A stretch of 64,000 bases of DNA from a marine gamma proteobacterium HTCC2143 (GTDB taxonomy: Bacteria; Pseudomonadota; Gammaproteobacteria; Pseudomonadales; Dasaniaceae), in the NCBI GenBank assembly GCA_000169075.1, contig AAVT01000002.1, positions 1 through 64,000 on the forward strand, written 5' to 3'. Positions within the stretch are counted from its first letter, which is position 1. Each line of letters opens with the position of its first letter. The notes under the pieces are model-generated. The model saw only the letters and a list, made by a program, of their open reading frames with translations, searched no databases and had not been told where the DNA came from. The translations under genes were made by a program, and so were the position numbers. This document shows positions 44,455-52,964 of this stretch, in pieces.

Positions 44455-45057
44455 ATTATAAACGATCATTCACCGATAAAAATATTCAGAGAAAACTGGC
44501 ATAAAGCGAGAGCGCAGGGTGATGCAAATTCACCTTATTGTACTTTGGCGACTGTCTCAGAAGAGGGACAGGTTTTTATGCGAACCCTGGTCCTGAGAGA
44601 CATTGATGATCAACGGTTTATTGTGTTTGTGAATAACACCTCCGAAAAATGGCGCCAATTACAAAGCTCGAGCCGCTGTGAGATGTTGGTGTTTTGGCCG
44701 ACGCTGATGCAACAATATCGAATCAGAGGGGAATGGCAGGAAATTCCGTCAGCGGCAATGGAAACGCACTGGGCCCGGAAACCGTATGACTCAAAGCTGT
44801 TGGATCATTTTTATGCGGAAGGTCGGCCGCAGTCATCTGTTCTTGCTTCGAGGGCGGTTTTATTAGAGGGAATAGAGCGGTTGAAACAGCGTTATCCCGT
44901 GGCCGATGATATCCCGTTTCCGGGTAATGCTCAGGGGCTGGCTATTGACGCAAATTATATGGAAATATGGCAAGGCTCGGAGAGTGATCGCCTGCATCAC
45001 CGGCACCGCTACGTACTAACCGCCAATAGCTGGAGTAAAGAGATTCTCGTGCCTTGA
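44455..45057 (+). CDS. Pyridoxamine 5'-phosphate oxidase family flavoprotein, apparent ATT start
   Basis: FMN split-barrel protein of the PNPOx family: ARAQGDANSPYCTLATVSEEGQ leads into RTLVLRDIDD, then FVNNTSEKWRQLQ and a WPTLMQQYRIRGE strand. The homologous region begins well before the first TTG (44545), and no ATG, GTG or TTG occurs upstream in frame before a TGA at 44437. An AAGGAG sequence (44442-44447) sits 7 bases before ATT at 44455, which I take as the start (200 residues). Whether it is the true PdxH is doubtful; a related oxidase is as likely. Confidence 0.78.
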   Translation: MINDHSPIKIFRENWHKARAQGDANSPYCTLATVSEEGQVFMRTLVLRDIDDQRFIVFVNNTSEKWRQLQSSSRCEMLVFWPTLMQQYRIRGEWQEIPSAAMETHWARKPYDSKLLDHFYAEGRPQSSVLASRAVLLEGIERLKQRYPVADDIPFPGNAQGLAIDANYMEIWQGSESDRLHHRHRYVLTANSWSKEILVP

Positions 45058-46179
45058 TCATACGCTACCTTCTTCCACCAGCGGTTCATTGGCAGAGGCG
45101 GTGAAGAATCGGCTTTTTGCTGTGTTAAAAAATGCTCGTGCTAACAAGCCCACTAGTACCCATGCCAGAGCTTGACTGAGACCTTCTGACACAAGGTGAC
45201 TGTGTTGTTCGATACCCTCACGAATGTCGATGTTGTAGTAAGCTAATGCGACATCAAGAGCTCCACCAAAAACCATGGCGGTAGCGACAACACCGAACAA
45301 ATACGCTATCAATGATCGTTGGCCTAATTCTTTGCCAACTACGCCCAGTGTTGCAATGTTAGTTGCAGGTCCAGCTAGCATGAATACTAATATAGAACCC
45401 GGTGATACGCCGGCAAACAGCAGTCCTGCGGCAATCGGTGTCGATGCCGTCGCACAAATGTACATGGGGATAGACACGAGCACCATCACTGTCATAGCAA
45501 GGATCCCCTGGCCATATGACGCCAGAAGTTCGGTGGGTACAAAGGTCTGCACAACGGCTGCAAAAAATATTCCGACGACTAACCACTGTGCTGTATCGGC
45601 AATGAGCTTGCCGGTTGAAAAATGGAATGCTGTGCTCAACTTATCAACAAATGTCGGTTGAGTAGACGGATCAGGGTCAGGGCTACAAACGCTAGAAATG
45701 GATTGCCGAAGAACAGTTGGTTTTTGTTGACCACAGCAAGTGGTTTCTGTTTCGTTGTCGCCGTCGATTGCGTCTGATGGCTTAGTTTCCTTACCAACGA
45801 GTGCTCCGGCGACTATAGCGCTGCAGACAGCCGCGATCGGCCGAATAATTGCCATTACCGGACCGAGCATGGCGTAGGATACTGATACGGAATCAACACC
45901 TGTTTCAGGTGTTGCTACTAGGAATGATACAGTGGCACTCTTGGAGGCGCCGCTTCGTCGAAGCCCCAGCGCTGCTGGAATGACGCCGCAGGAGCATAGA
46001 GGGAGTGGGGCGCCTATGAATGCCGCCTTTACCATGGTGCCAAAGCCGTCGCCGCCAAGATGTTTGGTCATTAAGTCTTGAGGGATAAACGCGTGGATAA
46101 GTCCAGCGATCGCAAACCCCAGTAATAGCCAAGGAGCGGCCGTCACTAACAATAGCCAACAGTTAAGTAATAAGTCCAT
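45058..46179 (-). CDS. SO_0444-type Cu/Zn efflux permease (DUF318-like)
   Basis: A 373-residue membrane protein with two related halves of ~4 helices. Signature PLPLCSCGVIPAALGLRRSGAS and the repeat-like ATASTPIAAGLLFAG are typical of ArsP/SO_0444 permeases; the cytoplasmic loop carries a CC pair (ETTCCGQ) likely to bind metal. The ATG shares one base with the zntR stop, preceded by GGAGG. Co-transcription with a ZntR-type sensor points to zinc, cadmium or a similar soft metal as cargo. Confidence 0.9.
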   Translation of the reverse strand: MDLLLNCWLLLVTAAPWLLLGFAIAGLIHAFIPQDLMTKHLGGDGFGTMVKAAFIGAPLPLCSCGVIPAALGLRRSGASKSATVSFLVATPETGVDSVSVSYAMLGPVMAIIRPIAAVCSAIVAGALVGKETKPSDAIDGDNETETTCCGQQKPTVLRQSISSVCSPDPDPSTQPTFVDKLSTAFHFSTGKLIADTAQWLVVGIFFAAVVQTFVPTELLASYGQGILAMTVMVLVSIPMYICATASTPIAAGLLFAGVSPGSILVFMLAGPATNIATLGVVGKELGQRSLIAYLFGVVATAMVFGGALDVALAYYNIDIREGIEQHSHLVSEGLSQALAWVLVGLLARAFFNTAKSRFFTASANEPLVEEGSV

Positions 46180-46580
46180 TAGTGGTCCTCCAGCGCATCG
46201 AGTATCGAGCAGCCTGTAGCACTATCTTCGCCGCCACAGCATTTTTCACTGAGACTTACCAGTGACGTTTGAAAGCGCTTTAATTCACGAATACGGTGCT
46301 CCAATTCAACAATTTTGTCATCGGCAATGGTTTTTACCTCACCACAAGTATGGTGTTGGGGATCGACTCTGATCGACAGTAATTCGCTAATCTCTTGCAG
46401 AGTAAAGCCAGTATTTTTTGCTCGTCGGATAAAACGGACTTTAGCTTTGTCTGCTTCAGAGTAAAGTCGATAACCCGATGCATTACGAACCGCCGGTGAC
46501 AGTAGGCCGGACTTTTCGTAAAATCTGATAGTATCAGCTGTCACATCACAACGGATGGCTAGTTCACCAATGCGGTACAT
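46179..46580 (-). CDS. zntR: MerR family Zn(II)-responsive regulator
   Basis: A 133-residue regulator very like E. coli ZntR. The HTH starts MYRIGELAIRCDVTADTIRF; the start is set at this methionine, dropping 27 upstream residues without similarity. The metal loop residues C79, C114, C115 and C124 (ZntR numbering matches exactly) are all present; the ligand H119 of ZntR is aspartate here. It represses and, with metal, activates its own promoter and the downstream permease. Confidence 0.93.
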   Translation of the reverse strand: MYRIGELAIRCDVTADTIRFYEKSGLLSPAVRNASGYRLYSEADKAKVRFIRRAKNTGFTLQEISELLSIRVDPQHHTCGEVKTIADDKIVELEHRIRELKRFQTSLVSLSEKCCGGEDSATGCSILDALEDH

Positions 46581-46615
46581 GTTTATCTCTGCTGGGGCGC
46601 TTAACAATGACAAAA

Positions 46616-46646
46616 GCATAAACCTTAGAGTATTGACCAAGGTCAA
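46616..46646 (-). promoter_or_regulatory. MerR-type promoter and operator of zntR-permease
   Basis: On the minus strand -35 TTGACC (46646-46641) and -10 TTATGC (46621-46616) are separated by 19 bp, the over-long spacer that MerR proteins untwist. A 22-bp dyad with ACCTT / AAGGT ends (46622-46643) fills the spacer. A 14-bp palindrome TTGACCAAGGTCAA (46633-46646) overlaps the -35. Confidence 0.82.
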
Positions 46647-46915
46647 CCGTTGATCAAACAATAATTATCGAAGCTGAGAATCAAATAAAATGTAAAGTCC
46701 CGTGATTAGCGAGGGCCAGCGAAATAAAACGTCAAATCAGTATGATTCGCTAGTCGTCAAAGATTCAAGGCATGGATTACATCCACAGCCGTCGGTGATT
46801 GTAGAAATACCATGGCTATTTGGGGGCTTCGATGGGTGCAGACAGCAGAATGCGTATAATTTAAGAGTTTGGATTGATTGCTCGATATGAACACAAAATG
46901 GCAATAATTTGTTGA
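46647..46915. other. Intergenic region, nothing recognised
   Basis: Upstream flank of the zntR promoter and of the divergent acetyltransferase gene. A 62-codon frame at 46702-46890 lacks a ribosome binding site and similarity and is not accepted. Confidence 0.5.
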
Positions 46916-47545
46916 ATGTTATATGAGATTAGACAGAGGTCCCACCCGTTGAAGACGCCATCAGCCATCACCATTAAAGGAAAACATGTAACGGTTTTCC
47001 CACTCACACGAGACCTCTCTCGGGAGCTATATGCGATTGGGCAGGAGCCAGAGTTATGGACGTTTGTATCGACTAATCCGTTTGAACAGCTCGCTGACGT
47101 CGAGCGCTATATCGACAGACTGTTGAGTGCCCAAAGTAAAGGTGACCGCGTTCCTCTGGCTGTAAGAGATAATGTTTCCGGTCGTTTAGCGGGAGCAACG
47201 AGTTATTTACACATAGACGCCATGCACTGCAGCATAGAAATTGGTGGGACGTGGTACGGCAAGGAGTTTCGCCGGACCTCGGTCAATACGGAGACTAAGT
47301 TACTTCTGCTGATCCATGCCTTTGAATATCTTCGGGTCAATAGAGTACAGTTTCAAACTGATTCAAGGAATGAGCGGTCACAACATGCTATCGAAAGAAT
47401 AGGCGCTAAAAAAGAGGGCATCCTTCGAGCAAATAAAGTGTATCCCAGCGGCTACATTCGCGATTCCGTTGTCTATAGTATAGTTCGGGATGAGTGGGCA
47501 GATGCGCGGCGGCAACTTGAGCAGCGGCTTGATAGGTCGGCATAA
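46916..47545 (+). CDS. RimJ/RimL-type GNAT acetyltransferase
   Basis: A 209-residue GNAT protein of the ribosomal-protein/amino-acid acetyltransferase class: VFPLTRDLSRELYAI, WTFVSTNPF, then IEIGGTWYGKEFRRTSVNTETKLLLL, where the acetyl-CoA loop sits, and DSRNERSQHAIERIGAKKEG, the typical late motif. Target unknown. The ATG lacks a strong ribosome binding site. Confidence 0.86.
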   Translation: MLYEIRQRSHPLKTPSAITIKGKHVTVFPLTRDLSRELYAIGQEPELWTFVSTNPFEQLADVERYIDRLLSAQSKGDRVPLAVRDNVSGRLAGATSYLHIDAMHCSIEIGGTWYGKEFRRTSVNTETKLLLLIHAFEYLRVNRVQFQTDSRNERSQHAIERIGAKKEGILRANKVYPSGYIRDSVVYSIVRDEWADARRQLEQRLDRSA

Positions 47546-47928
47546 AAATTAGCCGACCTGTAAGCGTCGTCGGATATGTTGGTACCGTAAAAAGGAAGGT
47601 AGGTTGTAGCTGAAAAGCGTGTTACATGTCGTTAGTATGGCGATGTTGGTGATGCACGGCACTGATATATTTACAGAGTTTGATGAGGAAGCCCTATGGG
47701 GCGTGTGACAGCACGAGAGCACATTCGCTGTTGTGGAATTATTAATCAATGGGCGTTTAGTGCTGGAGTCGTCAGGTAACAGGATGAACGTCCTCGGGCG
47801 ATGGGTAAAAATCTATTGACTAACTTAACGTCTAACAAGTCAATCGGGAATTGGACCGGTCGTATTTTTATGATTCACCCGGCACATAGCTGGCGACAGC
47901 AATACTTTATAATCCAAGAGATAAGACA
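47546..47928. other. Intergenic region, nothing recognised
   Basis: 383 bp without a supported gene, repeat or terminator. A 28-codon GTG frame near 47618 is too weak to call. Confidence 0.45.
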
Positions 47929-49380
47929 ATGAATATACTAATAAAAACAGCGATATTGGCTCTGGTTATTTTACTGGTGGTGATAGGGTTTAATACCGCG
48001 AGCTACCAATCGCCGCTGATCGCAGATGCGCGCGTAGCTGCTATTGAGGTGGATATTGATCAGGCTGTCGACAATATGCAAAAAGCCATCGGCTATCGAA
48101 CAGTGTCTTATGAGCGGGGAGCGGTAACTAATGGCGAGCAGTTTACGCAGTTCATAGAATTTCTGGAAGAGAGTTATCCTGCCGTTCACCAGCATACTCA
48201 GCGCACAATTATTTCGGACTACAGTTTATTGTTTAAGTGGCAGGGAAAAAGCCCTGAATTACAGCCGGTTTTGTTAACTGGGCACTATGATGTGGTGCCG
48301 GTCATTCCTGGTACTGAAGATAAGTGGGAATCAGCACCCTTTTCAGGGGAACTAAAAAATGGGTATATCTATGGTAGGGGAGCCATGGACGATAAAAGTG
48401 CCATCATTGCAATGATGGAATCCGCGGAAGCGTTGTTGTCTCGAGGGTTTCAGCCTCAGCGAACCATATACTTCAGTTTTGGTCATGACGAGGAAGTCAG
48501 TGGCTTGAGTGGTGCCGGGGAAATTGTGAAACACTTGAAAAAAAGCGGCGTTCAATTTGCTTGGTCGCTGGACGAAGGTTCATTTGTGATGGAAGGTTTA
48601 TTGCCCGTTGATAAACCTGTCGCTATGATCAATGTTGCTGAAAAAGGCTACGTTTCAATTGATATTGTAGCGACTGGCGCGGGTGGCCATTCGTCCATGC
48701 CGCCTAAGAAAACGGCCGTAGGGAAATTAGCAGAGGCGATCGTGAAAATTCAGGAGTCGCCATTCTCCGGTGGTCTCAGCGGTATATCCGGGGAAATGAT
48801 GGACCAGCTAGGTCCTTACCTGCCTTTTTCGCAGCGTATACTTATGTCGAATCGATGGTTGTTCGGTAGCATAGTAGAGCGAGGGTTGAGTTCATCACCC
48901 GCGATGAATGCATCAATGAGAACAACGATTGCACCGACCATGTTATCGGCCAGCCCTAAAGAAAATGTGTTGCCGATAGAGGCCCGGGCAACCATTAATC
49001 TTAGGCTTCATCCCCGAGATACACCCGAGAGCGTAGAACAACATTTTAATAATGTGTTAGAGGGCTTTGACGATGTTACTGTGAAGGTATTGCATGGAAA
49101 TAATGCCTCCCCCGTTGCTAGCTCAACTTCTGCAGGGTTTCAATCACTCGCCGCTAGTGTGCGGGCGGTGTTCGGAGATGTGATTATTGTCCCTGGCATT
49201 ACTGTTGCAGCTACTGATAGCCGTCACTACGTCTCGGTATCAGATAACGCTTATCGATTTAATCCAATGCAAGTAGGCACTGAAGATATTGCGGGTTTCC
49301 ATGGGACTAACGAACGAGTTTCAGTAGAAAATCTCGGTAAAGCAGTACAGTTTTATCAATCAGTAATCAGCAATCAGTAG
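47929..49380 (+). CDS. M20 family carboxypeptidase, membrane-anchored
   Basis: A 483-residue zinc peptidase of the carboxypeptidase S/PM20D1 group. A single N-terminal hydrophobic helix (residues ~4-22) anchors or exports it. Motifs: TGHYDVVPVIPGTEDKW, GRGAMDDKSAI, FGHDEEVSG, AEKGYVSIDIVATGAGGHSSMPP and the late FHGTNERVS histidine. In animals the relatives condense or hydrolyse N-acyl amino acids. AAGAGA precedes the ATG. The second M20 enzyme in the window, not closely similar to the first. Confidence 0.9.
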   Translation: MNILIKTAILALVILLVVIGFNTASYQSPLIADARVAAIEVDIDQAVDNMQKAIGYRTVSYERGAVTNGEQFTQFIEFLEESYPAVHQHTQRTIISDYSLLFKWQGKSPELQPVLLTGHYDVVPVIPGTEDKWESAPFSGELKNGYIYGRGAMDDKSAIIAMMESAEALLSRGFQPQRTIYFSFGHDEEVSGLSGAGEIVKHLKKSGVQFAWSLDEGSFVMEGLLPVDKPVAMINVAEKGYVSIDIVATGAGGHSSMPPKKTAVGKLAEAIVKIQESPFSGGLSGISGEMMDQLGPYLPFSQRILMSNRWLFGSIVERGLSSSPAMNASMRTTIAPTMLSASPKENVLPIEARATINLRLHPRDTPESVEQHFNNVLEGFDDVTVKVLHGNNASPVASSTSAGFQSLAASVRAVFGDVIIVPGITVAATDSRHYVSVSDNAYRFNPMQVGTEDIAGFHGTNERVSVENLGKAVQFYQSVISNQ

Positions 49381-49422
49381 GCATGGCCAGCAGCGTTTTT
49401 ATGGTAGTAGGAGAGTTGTCAA

Positions 49423-50796
49423 TTGACCGAACAGTTTAAGGATCAAGGCGGGGTAGCAAATATGAATCCGTCAGCGCTTTTTCGATGGCTGTCTTCAAAA
49501 TTTATGACCGAGATGGTTAGCGAGAAATCACTGGTAAAACGCCGGGCGAAAGCAGAGAAACTGAGGCTAAAAAAAGGGCTGCCCCATAAAGTTGAATATT
49601 TTCATCAGATCAATGATGGTTATAGCCATCTGGCGATGCAGTTGTTGCAGCCGTTAGTCGAGAATTATGACATAGACCTTACCTGTCATCTGGTGCAAGG
49701 GCCGTCTGGTGACAATCTGCCGGAACCGGATTTGTTGCTGGAGCTTTCCCGTCGCGATTCACAGCAGATAGCCCCTCATTACGGGTTGTCGTTTCCACCA
49801 TGTGATGACAAGCCTGGCATCGAGCTTGTGAGTATTGCTGAAAGTATTCTTGTGAATGTTGGGCAAGACGAATTTCCGGCAGCTGCGAAGGCGGTTGGCG
49901 CCGCATTATGGGCAGGGGATTCTCTTGGTTTAGAGCAGTTGGAGGAACAATTTGGCCGCTGTGATGATGCTGAAACCCGGGATCGAATTGAAAAGGGAAC
50001 AGCACGCCGGCGCAAGTTAAACCACTATTCAGGGGCAATGTTTTTTTATGCGGGGGAATGGTATTGGGGTGTGGATCGGATGTATCACTTGGAAAAGAGA
50101 TTGCTCGAACTGGGAGCAAAAAAAGGGCCTGACGAAGCGCTGCTCTACCCACGTCCGACAATCGACTGGGGGGGTGCTAAGGACGATGGCTCAATAACCT
50201 TGGAGTTCTATCCCTCTTTACGAAGTCCATATACATCAGTGATTTTTCAGCAGACGGTGTCACTAGCCAAAAATAGTGGCGTGAAACTGTTAGTCCGCCC
50301 GGTGTTGCCGATGGTGATGAGAGGTGTCCCCGCGACGCGAGAAAAAGGGTTATATATTTTTAGAGATGCTGCCCGCGAAGCAAGAACTTTGGGATTGACG
50401 TGGGGCAGCAGAATCTATGACCCGATCGGAAAACCGGTACATCGATGCTACTCACTCTATCCATGGGCGCGGCAAAAAGATCGAGAAGTAGAGTTACTCG
50501 ACTGTTTTTTAAAGGCGGCATTTAATGATGGAGTTAACACGAATTCTGATCGGGGAATGCGTCAGGTGGTTGAAAATGCGGGTCTGTTATGGGATGAAGC
50601 TAAGCAGCATATCGATGGATCGGATATGTTGCAGGAGTTGGAGGCTAATCGGCTTGCAATGTATGAATTTGGCAGTTGGGGGGTTCCTAGTTATCGGCTG
50701 CTTGATCAATCGGGCAAGACGGTGCTCGCTTTGTGGGGACAGGATAGACTCTGGCTATTTGCCAGAGAAATAAAACGTTTGTTAAATGCCCCATGA
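49423..50796 (+). CDS. Tandem DsbA-like (HCCA isomerase-type) thioredoxin-fold protein
   Basis: A 457-residue protein with two copies of the DSBA/2-hydroxychromene-2-carboxylate isomerase-like domain. The first spans roughly 55-235 (VEYFHQINDGYSHLAM to YHLEKRLLELG), the second 250-457 (LEFYPSLRSPYTSVIFQQ to GVPSYRLLDQSG and WGQDRLWLF). Neither has a CxxC, so disulfide exchange is unlikely; glutathione-dependent isomerase chemistry is more plausible. TTG start with GGAG nine bases upstream; an ATG 13 codons on is the alternative. It overlaps the next gene by 4 bp. Confidence 0.78.
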   Translation: MTEQFKDQGGVANMNPSALFRWLSSKFMTEMVSEKSLVKRRAKAEKLRLKKGLPHKVEYFHQINDGYSHLAMQLLQPLVENYDIDLTCHLVQGPSGDNLPEPDLLLELSRRDSQQIAPHYGLSFPPCDDKPGIELVSIAESILVNVGQDEFPAAAKAVGAALWAGDSLGLEQLEEQFGRCDDAETRDRIEKGTARRRKLNHYSGAMFFYAGEWYWGVDRMYHLEKRLLELGAKKGPDEALLYPRPTIDWGGAKDDGSITLEFYPSLRSPYTSVIFQQTVSLAKNSGVKLLVRPVLPMVMRGVPATREKGLYIFRDAAREARTLGLTWGSRIYDPIGKPVHRCYSLYPWARQKDREVELLDCFLKAAFNDGVNTNSDRGMRQVVENAGLLWDEAKQHIDGSDMLQELEANRLAMYEFGSWGVPSYRLLDQSGKTVLALWGQDRLWLFAREIKRLLNAP

Positions 50797-51287
50797 TGCC
50801 TAGTCAGCTTGATATTATTAGAGCAGACTACTTTGATCCTGAACATAGTTCTGCGATCGGTGCTTTGTTAAATGCCTATGCCTCGGGCCCTATGGGTGGC
50901 GCTAGGCCTTTATCGGAGGCCGTGCAGGCGACTGTGGCTGGTGAATTGGGAAAATTACCCCACGCGGCCACATTCCTCTGTTATGCTGACGAAATCGCCG
51001 TCGGTCTTATTAACTGTTTCGAAAGTTTTTCCACCTTTAAAGCAAAGAAACTTATCAATATTCATGACGTTTTTGTTGCGAACGACTACCGGGGTTTAGG
51101 TATTAGCCGCCGGTTAATTGCTGCGGTAGAGGCGCTCGCTATCGATCGTGATTGTTGTAAATTAACATTGGAAGTATTGGAAGGTAATACCATTGCCAAG
51201 AAAGCCTATAGTAACATGGGCTTCAACAGCTACGAACTTGATGTTGTAACCGGCAATGCACTATTCTGGGAAAAATCCTTGTTATGA
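50793..51287 (+). CDS. GNAT family N-acetyltransferase
   Basis: A 164-residue GNAT protein: IHDVFVANDYRGLGISRRLIAAVEALA contains the acetyl-CoA pyrophosphate loop, and KLTLEVLEGNTIAKKAYSNMGF is the typical late strand-helix. ATGA overlap with the preceding gene shows coupled translation. Substrate unknown. Confidence 0.88.
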   Translation: MMPSQLDIIRADYFDPEHSSAIGALLNAYASGPMGGARPLSEAVQATVAGELGKLPHAATFLCYADEIAVGLINCFESFSTFKAKKLINIHDVFVANDYRGLGISRRLIAAVEALAIDRDCCKLTLEVLEGNTIAKKAYSNMGFNSYELDVVTGNALFWEKSLL

Positions 51288-51321
51288 TAATGGTGTGTCT
51301 TTTCAAAAGGAATTATCATTG

Positions 51322-51789
51322 ATGTCGATGGATCATCGTTATCGCGAGATAATTAATACCTATTATTGTGGTTGCAATTCAGCTGACCGTGAGCTGATGC
51401 AGTCAACGTTTACTGATAGCGTGAAACATTACTTTGTAGACCATAGCGCCGTGATTGGCGCTGAGGAACTGGCCAACTACTGGGCTAAAGTTGCGCCGAA
51501 AACACAGGCCCACTGGACTCTAGATCATATTCTGGTACAAGAACCTGAAGCAGTTATTGAATGGAGTATGAGTTGGACTCCCTTAACGACGGGCATCGCA
51601 GAATTATTGCGGGGCTGTGAGTGGTATATTTTTGAAGGCGACAAGATTTCCGAAATAAGGTCATACCATAATAACTACTACCTCCATAATGAAAAAAATC
51701 GCGAGTTGTGGGACTTTGACTATATTGGTCGGGGCTATCGCGGTGAAGCCGCCGCCGCTGCAAAAAATTTCAGTCCGAGAAAAATATGA
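51322..51789 (+). CDS. SnoaL-like / NTF2-fold protein
   Basis: A 155-residue protein with the cone-shaped NTF2-like pattern: an N-terminal helix YREIINTYYCGCNSADRELM, FTDSVKHYFVD, IEWSMSWTPLTTG and CEWYIFEGDKISEIRSYHNN, ending with a polar tail. Start set at the ATG after AAAAGGA; a longer frame upstream overlaps the preceding gene and is not needed. It overlaps purU by 4 bp. Family members are small-molecule enzymes or binding proteins; the role here is unknown. Confidence 0.8.
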   Translation: MSMDHRYREIINTYYCGCNSADRELMQSTFTDSVKHYFVDHSAVIGAEELANYWAKVAPKTQAHWTLDHILVQEPEAVIEWSMSWTPLTTGIAELLRGCEWYIFEGDKISEIRSYHNNYYLHNEKNRELWDFDYIGRGYRGEAAAAAKNFSPRKI

Positions 51790-52655
51790 TGAGTGAATTA
51801 ACACCGCGCACATACCGGCTAATTATTTCGTGCCCTGACAAGGTCGGAATTGTGGCACGAGTAACGCAGTTTATTGCCGAATATGATGGCTCTTTGATGG
51901 AGGCCAATAATCACACGGATATGGACAGTCAATGGTTTTTTATGCGCTGCGTTATCAGTGCAGAGAGCCTAAAATGTTCATTGCTGGAGTTTGAGGAGTA
52001 TTTCTCGCCCGTCGCTGATGAATACAGCATGAAGTGGTATATTCGCGATTCGATGGTTAAACAGAAAGTTGTATTGCTGGCAAGTCATGCCTCGCACTGC
52101 CTAGCTGACCTACTCTATCGGTGGCATAGCGGAGAATTAGATTGTGACATTCCCTGTGTAATATCCAATCATGAAAACCTTCGCAGCATGGTTGAATGGC
52201 ATGGAATTCCATTTCATCACGTAATCGTAGACAAGAATAATAGGGATGCCTCATTTCAAAAAGTGGAAGACATTATTGAGCGCCATGAGGCAGATACGGT
52301 AGTGCTCGCTCGGTATATGCAAATTATCCCTCCTTCTCTATGTAAAAAATATGAAGGACGGTTGATTAATATTCATCATAGTTTTTTGCCTTCTTTTATC
52401 GGAGCAAATCCGTATCAGAAAGCGTTTGAGCGTGGAGTGAAACTAATCGGCGCTACTAGCCATTATGTTACGCCGGATCTCGATGAGGGGCCGATTATTG
52501 ATCAAGACGTTGTCAGGGTTAATCATCGGCATAATAAAGATGAATTGGTTCGTTTGGGTAAAGATGTTGAAAAGAGCGTCTTGTCCCGTGCGCTGCGCAA
52601 TCATCTTGATGATCGCGTTATTGTTTCGGGCAATAAGACCGTCGTATTTGATTAA
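51786..52655 (+). CDS. purU: Formyltetrahydrofolate deformylase
   Basis: Hydrolyses 10-formyl-THF to THF and formate. The N-terminal ACT domain (YRLIISCPDKVGIVARVTQF) is followed by the formyl-transferase fold: VLLASHASHCLADLL, VISNHENLRSMVEWHGIPF, and the catalytic segment INIHHSFLPSFIGANPYQKAFERG with its His, ending LDEGPIIDQDVVRVNH with the catalytic Asp. The 289 residues are normal. Overlaps the preceding gene (ATGATGA). Its formate would feed the FDS complex encoded upstream. Confidence 0.95.
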   Translation: MMSELTPRTYRLIISCPDKVGIVARVTQFIAEYDGSLMEANNHTDMDSQWFFMRCVISAESLKCSLLEFEEYFSPVADEYSMKWYIRDSMVKQKVVLLASHASHCLADLLYRWHSGELDCDIPCVISNHENLRSMVEWHGIPFHHVIVDKNNRDASFQKVEDIIERHEADTVVLARYMQIIPPSLCKKYEGRLINIHHSFLPSFIGANPYQKAFERGVKLIGATSHYVTPDLDEGPIIDQDVVRVNHRHNKDELVRLGKDVEKSVLSRALRNHLDDRVIVSGNKTVVFD

Positions 52656-52748
52656 TTAGCAGTGTGCTCTTGCTCTTCCAGTGTTGCTGTCAGAAATCCT
52701 TTGAGCGCTTATCCATGTTGGTCTTCACCGAGTAATAAATTGGTTGTT

Positions 52749-52961
52749 ATGAAATTTTACAAAAAAAGTTCCTTTCGGACTGTTTTCCTCGCACTGTTTG
52801 CTACGCTAACCTTCGTCGGATCTGCTATTTTTATCTTCGATGTTGATGCCGTCATTATGCTGCAGTTTTTTCTCGCCAGTATTATCTGTTTGGCGTTGGT
52901 GGTTACCGCGGCATTGATATTTTCGATCTTTCGAATAGCGCTGAAGCGATGGCTTGGATAG
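52749..52961 (+). CDS. Small membrane protein of unknown function (70 residues)
   Basis: Start chosen at an ATG giving a basic N-terminus (MKFYKKSSFR), then two hydrophobic helices, about 11-29 and 35-58, separated by a short polar turn with aspartates, and a basic tail (RIALKRWLG). Both ends are positively charged, so both should face the cytoplasm. No recognised family. It lies between purU and the convergent ACT-domain gene (3 bp between stops). The ribosome binding site is weak. Confidence 0.55.
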   Translation: MKFYKKSSFRTVFLALFATLTFVGSAIFIFDVDAVIMLQFFLASIICLALVVTAALIFSIFRIALKRWLG

Positions 52962-52964
52962 CAA

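Noticed and set aside
46702..46890. A 62-codon frame upstream of the acetyltransferase
   Set aside because: No ribosome binding site, no similarity, and composition no different from the surrounding non-coding sequence.
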